A DNA stretch of 12,740 nucleotides from an uncultured Clostridia bacterium (lineage in GTDB: Bacteria; Bacillota; Clostridia; TANB77; CAG-508). The position numbers and the translations under genes are program-made. The notes under the pieces are model-generated. The model saw nothing but the letters and a program-made list of their open reading frames with translations. It had not been told where the DNA came from and searched no databases. The DNA is taken from the NCBI GenBank assembly GCA_947626205.1, contig CANQRO010000042.1:1-12740 (forward strand), read 5' to 3'. This document shows positions 7,227-12,740 of this stretch, piece by piece (within the stretch, counting starts at the first letter, position 1; each line of letters begins with the position of its first letter).

Positions 7227-8354
7227 TTACTCTTTTGTATAACCGTATTTTTTATAAAATTCATTTTTAAATGATAATAAATTATCATTCTCTATTTCTA
7301 TTCTAACTCTTTCCATAAGACTAGTCAAGAATCTTAAATTATGAATTGAAAGTAAGCGTATACCCAATATTTCATTTGTTTTTACTAAGTGTCTAATATA
7401 TGCTCTTGTATAATTTTTACAAGTATAACAGTCACATTCTGGATCAAGTGGTGTAAAATCTCTTTCATATGTGGCATTTCTAACAACAACTTTTCCATTC
7501 CATGTCATTGCTGTACCGTTTCTTGCAACTCTAGTAGGTAACACACAATCACACATATCTATTCCAGCAAGTGCTGCTTCTACTAAATAATCTGGGCTTC
7601 CCACTCCCATTAAGTATCTTGGCTTGTCTTTTGGCATTAATGGAGTTGTATAATATAACATTTTTAAGAATTCTTCTTTAGGTTCCCCTACACTAATTCC
7701 ACCTATTGCATATCCTGGAAGTTTTAATTTAATAAGTTCTTCTGCACTTTGCTTTCTTAAATCTTCATAAAATCCACCTTGAATAATTCCAAATAGTGCT
7801 TGATTTTGCGTTTTATGTGCTGCCTTACATCTTTTAGCCCATCTTGTTGTTCTTTCCATAGACTGTTTTGTATATTCATATGTAGAAGGATATGAACAAC
7901 ATTCATCAAATGCCATTATAATATCTGCACCTAAATCTTCTTCTGTTTTCATAACACTTTCTGGTGAAAAGAAATGTTTACTTCCATCTAAATGCGATTT
8001 AAACTCTACTCCCTCTTCTGAAATAGTGCGTAAATCACCTAAACTAAATACTTGGAATCCACCACTATCTGTTAATATTGGATGATTCCATTTCATAAAT
8101 GAATGAAGTCCACCTGCTTCTTTTACAATGTCTTGTCCTGGTCTTAAATATAAATGATATGTATTAGACAAAATAATTTGAGCTTTTACTTCATTTTCTA
8201 GCTCTTCTGGAGTCATAGATTTTACAGTAGCTTGAGTTCCTACTGGCATAAATACTGGTGTTTGAATATCCCCGTGAGGAGTGTGAACAATACCTCTTCT
8301 TGCTCCACTTTGTTTACATTCATGTAATAATTCATAAGTCACTGATGGTTTCAT
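7227..8354 (-). CDS. tgt: Queuine tRNA-ribosyltransferase (tRNA-guanine transglycosylase)
   Basis: Exchanges guanine 34 in the anticodon of GUN tRNAs for preQ1, the base-exchange step of queuosine synthesis. The 375-residue length is normal. Visible family motifs are LTDSGGFQVFSL with the catalytic Asp at 96, substrate-pocket segments FGIIQGGFYEDLR (188-200) and AIGGISVGEP, and DCVLPTRVARNGTAMTWNG, in which D269 corresponds to the nucleophile. The zinc site CxCx2Cx25H is complete with C307, C309, C312 and H338. The ATG is 8 bases after AAAGGA. The gene sits 21 bases after queA and 15 bases before the WG-repeat gene, consistent with one operon. The enzyme should use preQ1 in a bacterium with QueA next door. 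Confidence 0.97.
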   Translation of the reverse strand: MKPSVTYELLHECKQSGARRGIVHTPHGDIQTPVFMPVGTQATVKSMTPEELENEVKAQIILSNTYHLYLRPGQDIVKEAGGLHSFMKWNHPILTDSGGFQVFSLGDLRTISEEGVEFKSHLDGSKHFFSPESVMKTEEDLGADIIMAFDECCSYPSTYEYTKQSMERTTRWAKRCKAAHKTQNQALFGIIQGGFYEDLRKQSAEELIKLKLPGYAIGGISVGEPKEEFLKMLYYTTPLMPKDKPRYLMGVGSPDYLVEAALAGIDMCDCVLPTRVARNGTAMTWNGKVVVRNATYERDFTPLDPECDCYTCKNYTRAYIRHLVKTNEILGIRLLSIHNLRFLTSLMERVRIEIENDNLLSFKNEFYKKYGYTKE

Positions 8355-8375
8355 TATATTAATCCTTTCTTGCTA

Positions 8376-9398
8376 TTATTGTATAAACATTGCATCTCCA
8401 AAGCTAAAAAATCTATATTTCTCTTTTATTGCTTCTTCATATGCTTGCATTATATAATCTTTTCCTGCTAGTGCAGAAACTAACATTAATAATGTTGACT
8501 GTGGTAAATGAAAGTTCGTAATTAATGCATCTAATGTTTTAAATTTATACCCAGGATAAATAAATATATTTGTATCTCCTTCACAAGCTTTCACAAAACC
8601 ATTTTCATCGGCAATAGTTTCTAAAACTCTACATGATGTAGTTCCTACTGCTATTATCCTATTTCCATTTTTCTTTGCTTTATTTATTTTTTCTGCATCT
8701 TCTTCTTTTATATAGAAATGTTCTGAATGCATTACGTGTTCTTCTACTGTTTTTTCTTTTACTGGTCTAAAAGTTCCAAGTCCTACATGTAAAGTTACAT
8801 TCGCTATATCTACACCCTTTTCTTCAATGCTGTTTAAAAGTTCATTTGTAAAATGTAATCCTGCTGTTGGTGCTGCAGCTGAGCCATCATATTTGGCATA
8901 TACAGTTTGATATCTATCCTTCTTTTTTAAAGTTTCATGTATATATGGAGGAAGTGGCATTAATCCAATTTCATCCAGTATTTCATTGAAAATTCCACCA
9001 TATGAAAACTGTACTCTCCTTGTTCCTCCTGGCATTACATCTAATATTGTAGCTTCTAATAAACCGTCTTTAAAAATTACTTTAGTACCTACATGAAGTT
9101 TATTCCCTGGCCTTACTATTACTTCCCATTCATCATCTTGAATATTTTTAAGTAATAGAAATTCTACATTTGCTCCTGTTTCTTTTTTTCCATAAAGCCT
9201 TGCTGGTATTACTTTTGTATTATTTCTAACTAGGCAATCTCCTGGTTTTAAGTATTCTATTATATCTTTAAATTGTTTATGTTCAATTGTCTTATTATTT
9301 CTATTTAGAACCATAAGTCTAGATTCATCACGCTTTTCTATTGGCGTTTGCGCGATTAATTCTTCTGGTAGTTCATAGTCAAATTCCGTTACTTGCAT
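8376..9398 (-). CDS. queA: S-adenosylmethionine:tRNA ribosyltransferase-isomerase
   Basis: Transfers and isomerises the ribosyl part of S-adenosylmethionine onto preQ1-modified tRNA to give epoxyqueuosine, the step after Tgt. The 340-residue length is normal and the whole protein is conserved: FDYELPEELIAQTPIEKRDESRLMVL (6-31), CLVRNNTKVIPARL (55-68), MPLPPYI (147-153), YQTVYAKYDGSAAAPTAGLHF (163-183), LHVGLGTFRPV (203-213), and LITNFHLPQSTLLMLVSAL (292-310). The ATG overlaps the stop codon of the upstream metallopeptidase-like gene by one base (TAATG). The nearest purine-rich site, AAGGGGG, is about 13 bases away, so translation is probably coupled to the upstream gene. Tgt follows after 21 bases. 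Together they make the standard queA-tgt pair. Confidence 0.97.
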   Translation of the reverse strand: MQVTEFDYELPEELIAQTPIEKRDESRLMVLNRNNKTIEHKQFKDIIEYLKPGDCLVRNNTKVIPARLYGKKETGANVEFLLLKNIQDDEWEVIVRPGNKLHVGTKVIFKDGLLEATILDVMPGGTRRVQFSYGGIFNEILDEIGLMPLPPYIHETLKKKDRYQTVYAKYDGSAAAPTAGLHFTNELLNSIEEKGVDIANVTLHVGLGTFRPVKEKTVEEHVMHSEHFYIKEEDAEKINKAKKNGNRIIAVGTTSCRVLETIADENGFVKACEGDTNIFIYPGYKFKTLDALITNFHLPQSTLLMLVSALAGKDYIMQAYEEAIKEKYRFFSFGDAMFIQ

Positions 9399-10786
9399 TA
9401 AGTATTGTTTTCCCCCTTTTTAATAGTTATTGCATTAAAATTTTTTACTACATTTTTTAACATTTGCTTAATTACTTCAATTATATTGCTTGGTTCTTTA
9501 AATTCGTCTATTTTATATGAATATTTAAAATCACCTATATGAGTTGGCTTAAATGTAAAAGCTTTCTCAGGTAAACCTATTTTTTGACCACCACTTTTAA
9601 TGTTACAATTCATATAATCTTCATACCAACTTTTTAAACCAGTTAAACCTTCTTCTTTATACCCATATTTCTCATTATCATGTAATGCAGGAATTGTATA
9701 GCCATATTCGATAGAATCTCTTTCTAATGAATGTAAAAATTCATGTACGAAAACTTCTTCTGGAAAAGTATTTATTCCAGAGCTATATGTATATACTATG
9801 TTGCTAGATGCATTTGGTAATCGTATATTGGAAAATCCTATTCCTAAATAATCCATTCCACCCAATCCAATCCAATCATATACTGGTATATCATTTTTAT
9901 GTTCATTATCGCCTAAACGAACGCATATAAAAATATGATCATATTCTGTATTATTAATGTATTTTTCAATTATTTTTTCAACATTTTCAGGTCCTACATA
10001 ATATCCATTTTTATCATCATACGATAATGACGTAATTGGCTCTTTTACTCGTATAATGTTATAATTAACTTTAATTTTATTGTGTGATAATTCTTGTAAC
10101 GAATTTTTAAATCTTTGCATATCATCTTGCAAAGTGAAAATGTCATCAGCTGTCATAGATAAATTAATATTTCTTGAAACGCCATTATTTTCCATAGTTA
10201 CTTGTGTATTTTCAAAAATAAAACAAGCAAAATTCCAACTATTATTTTGTTGGCTAGATGTTACCTCTAATGTAAAATCTGAAAACCATACAGTACCTGT
10301 ACAATTATCATCATATCCACCTAAACGAAAACCTATATTTACACTTGTCCTATTTTTAGAGTTAAATGTAAATTCTAAAAGTTGCCAATCGTTTGTACCT
10401 GTTATACTTTTGGATTTTTCTACAGTATTAGCAATACTAATATGTGCACCGCCGTTAGATACTGCTTTTTCTGTTTTTACATTTTCTGTTTTTACCATAC
10501 AACTTACTTTATATGGGGTATTTGGAGTAACATTAATTGTTTTATAAAACATTGCATCATTCATTTCATTAGATACAATTTTATAACTATCTGATTTAGA
10601 ATATCGTACTTCATGATCTCTTACAAAATCTGATGTATAAAGTACATATTCTGTCCTAACAAAATCATTAAAATTACTTTTACTATATCTTTCATATAAA
10701 AATACAGCTACTATTATTAGGAAAATTAATACTATAATATATATTATTCTTCTTAAAATATTATTTTGGCTTTCATTTGTATTCAT
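9398..10786 (-). CDS. Membrane-anchored protein with carbohydrate-binding-like domain and HEFLH metallopeptidase motif
   Basis: A 462-residue protein I cannot name. One hydrophobic helix at about 13-30, right after a short basic N-terminus, suggests a signal anchor with the rest outside the cell. Residues about 48-175 look like a CBM4/9-type beta-sandwich: FYKTINVTPNTPYKVSCMVK, then DWQLLEFTFNS, GFRLGGY and GTVWFSDFTLEV. Residues about 185-430 contain the zinc-metallopeptidase motif HEFLH (H348, E349, H352), preceded by the hydrophobic strand EEVFV. It is not a metzincin, since Gly and His are missing at the expected positions; H369 or acidic residues 355-372 are possible third ligands. I infer a surface hydrolase acting on protein or glycoprotein, unproven. 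The stop codon overlaps the queA start. The ATG has only a weak AAGA before it; a good AAGGAG lies 41 bases upstream, beyond an AT hairpin. Confidence 0.8.
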   Translation of the reverse strand: MNTNESQNNILRRIIYIIVLIFLIIVAVFLYERYSKSNFNDFVRTEYVLYTSDFVRDHEVRYSKSDSYKIVSNEMNDAMFYKTINVTPNTPYKVSCMVKTENVKTEKAVSNGGAHISIANTVEKSKSITGTNDWQLLEFTFNSKNRTSVNIGFRLGGYDDNCTGTVWFSDFTLEVTSSQQNNSWNFACFIFENTQVTMENNGVSRNINLSMTADDIFTLQDDMQRFKNSLQELSHNKIKVNYNIIRVKEPITSLSYDDKNGYYVGPENVEKIIEKYINNTEYDHIFICVRLGDNEHKNDIPVYDWIGLGGMDYLGIGFSNIRLPNASSNIVYTYSSGINTFPEEVFVHEFLHSLERDSIEYGYTIPALHDNEKYGYKEEGLTGLKSWYEDYMNCNIKSGGQKIGLPEKAFTFKPTHIGDFKYSYKIDEFKEPSNIIEVIKQMLKNVVKNFNAITIKKGENNT

Positions 10787-10798
10787 TCTTATTCGTAT

Positions 10799-10836
10799 AT
10801 ATATTTAATAAATTAAATATATGTACACTCCTTCCT
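10799..10836 (-). promoter_or_regulatory. Unusually spaced ribosome binding site and AT hairpin before the metallopeptidase-like gene
   Basis: The only strong ribosome-binding-like sequence, AGGAAGGAG at 10828-10836, is 41 bases upstream of the ATG at 10784-10786. Between them lies a perfect 10-bp inverted repeat (10799-10808 and 10813-10822) with a 4-base loop. Folding would bring the site to about 17 bases from the ATG. An in-frame stop at 10805-10807 excludes a longer protein. Overlapping the site is a 7-codon frame from a GTG (MYIYLIY). The hairpin is pure A/T, so its stability is low and the arrangement is only suggestive. Confidence 0.35.
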
Positions 10837-10898
10837 ATACATTTTAATATAATTTATAAACTCAATAATCATAAATTTTTTATGTTTCTATTTTTAAC

Positions 10899-10930
10899 AA
10901 AAAATCTAGTACAATTATACTAGATTTTTT
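10899..10930 (-). terminator. Rho-independent terminator between the small membrane protein gene and the queA operon
   Basis: Perfect 13-bp inverted repeat AAAAAATCTAGTA (10899-10911) and TACTAGATTTTTT (10918-10930) with a 6-base loop. Both strands end in T runs: six on the minus strand, eight on the plus strand. It lies about 110 bases beyond the stop codon of the 11039-11392 gene. It probably ends that transcript, so the queA operon needs its own promoter in 10837-10898, where I find no convincing -35/-10 pair. Confidence 0.8.
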
Positions 10931-11038
10931 TTGTTTGTTCAACGTTTTTTATGCTTTTAAACATTTTTTATTAAATCTTTTGTTTTAAAAATTATATTTA
11001 AAAATAATATAATTAAATATTACAGTGAAATACTATAT

Positions 11039-11392
11039 TTAATTTTCTTTTATATTTTCAATAATTTCCTTACAATCTTTCCAAGTAGTTACTTTTAATG
11101 CATCATAATCTTTTTGTAAATGCTCTAATATCTCCTTTGTATTATCATTTGAATCCAAATCTGCTACTACTATATCCTTTATGTATTCTTCCTTACCATA
11201 CAATAATCTGAATATTACAGTTCTTAAAAATCCTTCTATACTTTTCTCTTGATTTTTCACTGCTATAATCATATATATGCCATCAGAATTAAAGTTTGTA
11301 AATAAGTATATATTTATAATGCTTTTTATTACCTCAAATGCCCCATATAAAGCAAAAGTCCATAGCATAGCATTCATAACAAATTCAATCAT
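11039..11392 (-). CDS. Small membrane protein with glycosyltransferase-2-like fragment
   Basis: A 117-residue protein of unknown function. A hydrophobic segment at about 7-32 predicts a membrane anchor. The rest, IYMIIAVKNQEKSIEGFLR, then DIVVADLDSNDNTKEILEHL (73-92), resembles the first half of a GT-A glycosyltransferase fold: a beta strand with an N-Q-E element, then the D-x-x-S-x-D-x-T loop that in family 2 enzymes binds the nucleotide sugar. The acceptor-binding half is absent, so catalysis is doubtful. Short proteins of this type are known as hypotheticals in Clostridia, which suggests a genuine small family rather than a broken gene; this is from memory. The ATG follows GGGTGA by about 7 bases, and that site is buried in a 13-bp hairpin. 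The gene begins 95 bases after the repeat-protein stop codon, so it may be read through from it. Confidence 0.72.
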   Translation of the reverse strand: MIEFVMNAMLWTFALYGAFEVIKSIINIYLFTNFNSDGIYMIIAVKNQEKSIEGFLRTVIFRLLYGKEEYIKDIVVADLDSNDNTKEILEHLQKDYDALKVTTWKDCKEIIENIKEN

Positions 11393-11447
11393 AAAGCTGT
11401 CACCCGTATTATTATATGCTTTTTGATAAGCAAAGGTGACAGCCTTA
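11392..11447 (-). promoter_or_regulatory. Hairpin covering the ribosome binding site of the 11039-11392 gene
   Basis: Inverted repeat 11392-11404 and 11435-11447, 12 of 13 positions matching. The odd position is a G-U pair only in minus-strand RNA. The core is GCTGTCACC/GGTGACAGC, GC-rich for this region. A second stem, TGCTT/AAGCA (11417-11421 and 11428-11432), nests in its loop. The stem contains the GGGTGA site (11400-11405) and reaches the A of the ATG. It begins 41 bases after the repeat-protein stop, but lacks a U run (TTTATGATT follows), so it is a poor terminator; attenuation or translational control is more likely. Confidence 0.55.
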
Positions 11448-11487
11448 AAATTTTAATAAATTCCTATATTATTTAAATTAGTTAAAA

Positions 11488-12740
11488 TTAATTATAAAGC
11501 ATAATTTGAGTTATTTTTGCCGAAGTAGTATTAGAATTATCATCATAGTAATTATCTTTGGATACAAGTTCAAATCCAAGTCTATATACACCTTTTAAAC
11601 TCCTTATATCGATAGTAGTTGTTGCTGAACCTCTATCATCAGTTCCAATTCCCCAAATTTTAGTATTAAATGAGGTGTTACCATTAGCTGAAAATCCACA
11701 ATTAACAGCACTTCCTGAACCTAGCCCTTGGCAATGATACGAACCAACTATTTGACAATATGACCAATTTGTTAAATCAATTCCTTGTGCCATGCTAAAA
11801 TATGCATGTTCCGTTCCTTCATCTTCCCATGAATCACATTCAGATATCAGTTGTGTTCCATCTATTCTATAAGTGCCTGTCCATCCTCCAGTATAACTAC
11901 CTGTTGGTCCATTATTCCAAATATATAATTTGTTTGGACTCCAAACCGCATAATATGTTTTATCTTCTGTTCCAGAATAATTATAATTAGCTGGTCTTTG
12001 TGTTCCATTAGCACTTCCTTCTGCCCATGCAGTCCATGAATAATCTGTTTTAGTAAATGTATTTGCTTTTAAATTAATACTTGCATTAGTTGTTTGTCCA
12101 CTACTATTATAGTATGCTGTTCCTGTTGAATCAGTCATTGATCCATTTCCTGTATTTGCATTATATGATATTTTTACTGTTCTTTGATATGCTCCATAAA
12201 GGCTTGCATTATCTGTAAATGTTAATTGTTGTTTATTGCTATAATTTATATTTGGATTTGCTACATTAGATGTACTCCATCCCCTTGCATCCCATCCTGT
12301 TTTTTCCGCTTGCGTTAATGTAAGTGTTACACCTCCCGATGTCTTTCCATTACTATTGTAATATACTGTTCCGCTGTTTGGTGTTGCTGATGCATTGTTA
12401 TTATATAAATTTACTGTTATTCCCTTATCATATCTTCCATATAATGTTACACTATTTTCTATTGGTGTATTACTTAATGTTGGATATTTTACAATAGAAT
12501 TTGCTTCTGTTCCTTCTGTCCAACCTTTTGATTGCCATCCATTTTTTGGTACTTGGTCTAATGTGAATGTTGGATTTAATACTTGTCCATTATTATAGTA
12601 TTGTATTCCACTTTTTACTGTTGGCGTTGTACTATTATCGTTATAAAGATTTACTGTTACATCTTTTCTAAATACTGCATATAAATCTATTGGTGAGTTT
12701 GCCATTATTACACTTGTTTCTACTGTTGAATTTGCTTGTG
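11488..12740 (-). CDS. Surface or secreted repeat protein with InlB-like B-repeats (5' end beyond window)
   Basis: C-terminal 416 residues of a larger protein. The reading frame stays open to the right edge: the apparent ATG at 12703-12705 is internal, since no ribosome binding site precedes it and the residues before it (STVETSVI) continue a repeat that ends in LYAVF. Three full repeats of about 80 residues follow, with the pattern VNLYN...YYN.G...GW..RGW...LYG.Y, as in Listeria-Bacteroides (Flg_new/InlB B-repeat) modules. The last ends in YYAVW. A C-terminal module of about 147 residues follows (YIWNNGPTGSYTGGW, then IDIRSLKGVYRLGFEL), probably a beta-sandwich, with four Cys in and around NWSYCQIVGSYHCQGLG. 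There is no LPXTG motif, sorting helix or dockerin at the C-terminus, which ends at ITQIMLYN. Such proteins usually mediate adhesion or cell-surface contact; the ligand here is unknown. Confidence 0.85.
   Translation of the reverse strand, partial: QANSTVETSVIMANSPIDLYAVFRKDVTVNLYNDNSTTPTVKSGIQYYNNGQVLNPTFTLDQVPKNGWQSKGWTEGTEANSIVKYPTLSNTPIENSVTLYGRYDKGITVNLYNNNASATPNSGTVYYNSNGKTSGGVTLTLTQAEKTGWDARGWSTSNVANPNINYSNKQQLTFTDNASLYGAYQRTVKISYNANTGNGSMTDSTGTAYYNSSGQTTNASINLKANTFTKTDYSWTAWAEGSANGTQRPANYNYSGTEDKTYYAVWSPNKLYIWNNGPTGSYTGGWTGTYRIDGTQLISECDSWEDEGTEHAYFSMAQGIDLTNWSYCQIVGSYHCQGLGSGSAVNCGFSANGNTSFNTKIWGIGTDDRGSATTTIDIRSLKGVYRLGFELVSKDNYYDDNSNTTSAKITQIMLYN
11935..12660 (-). repeat. Three InlB/Flg_new-type B-repeats of about 80 residues
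   Basis: Units start at VTVNLYNDN (near 12660), ITVNLYNNN (near 12420) and VKISYNANT (near 12180), with exact 80-residue spacing between matching Tyr residues. They end in LYGRY, LYGAY and YYAVW. The first two are closest to each other; the third is diverged and shares more with the generic family (YNANTGNGS). The end of another unit (LYAVF) precedes them at the window edge, so the protein has at least four. Confidence 0.8.

Noticed and set aside
10080..10547. Plus-strand open frame of 155 codons opposite the metallopeptidase-like gene
   Set aside because: Antisense shadow of a well-formed minus-strand gene whose domain motifs are clear; no evidence of independent coding.
11405..11440. A TATAAT at 11411-11416 as promoter for the 11039-11392 gene
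   Set aside because: No acceptable -35 box is found 16-18 bases upstream; the match lies in the loop of the hairpin and is likely chance in AT-rich DNA.
11802..12598. Short plus-strand frames opposite the B-repeat protein
   Set aside because: They mirror the repeat-encoding strand and show no motifs or ribosome binding sites.

Overview
The window is a very AT-rich, gene-dense stretch in which every supported gene lies on the minus strand, so transcription runs from the right edge to the left edge. Base composition, AGGAGG-type ribosome binding sites, the dnaG-rpoD pair, a CarD/CdnL regulator, a TIGR04086-type membrane protein and InlB-like B-repeats point to a low-GC Firmicute, most likely a Clostridia-class anaerobe of the uncultured gut type. 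The class is an inference; no rRNA or other decisive marker is present. I see no transposase, integrase, CRISPR array, tRNA or rRNA gene, and no recognisable defence system or attachment site. No stretch longer than 300 bases lacks a gene; the largest gap is 10787-11038, which holds an AT-rich leader and a terminator.

Right to left, the order is as follows. A secreted or surface repeat protein is cut by the window edge (11488-12740): about 80-residue B-repeats followed by a Cys-containing C-terminal module. A small membrane protein with a glycosyltransferase-like motif follows (11039-11392), whose ribosome binding site sits in a strong hairpin. After a terminator comes a likely operon of four tightly spaced genes: a membrane-anchored protein with a carbohydrate-binding-like fold and an HEFLH metallopeptidase motif (9398-10786), queA (8376-9398), tgt (7227-8354), and a membrane-anchored WG-repeat protein (5841-7211). 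QueA and Tgt act in tRNA queuosine modification; the two envelope proteins flanking them have no obvious link to that pathway.

Next come a four-helix TIGR04086-type membrane protein (5297-5698), whose translation start can pair with a 12-base complement upstream, and dUTPase (4769-5233). A hairpin after dut overlaps a near-consensus promoter for carD (3983-4555), which has its own terminator. The left end is the dnaG-rpoD pair: primase (1986-3770) and the housekeeping sigma factor (158-1972). The sigma factor carries an unusual, roughly 250-residue Lys/Glu/Asn-rich N-terminal extension with a 42-bp in-frame tandem repeat, and ends in a clear terminator.

Functionally the window joins replication and transcription initiation (dnaG, rpoD, carD, dut), tRNA modification (queA, tgt) and several envelope proteins of unknown role. 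Most of it is ordinary core genome. The points worth a second look are the sigma factor extension, two leaders that could hide their own ribosome binding sites, the promoter nested in a palindrome before carD, and the metallopeptidase-like protein translationally coupled to queA.
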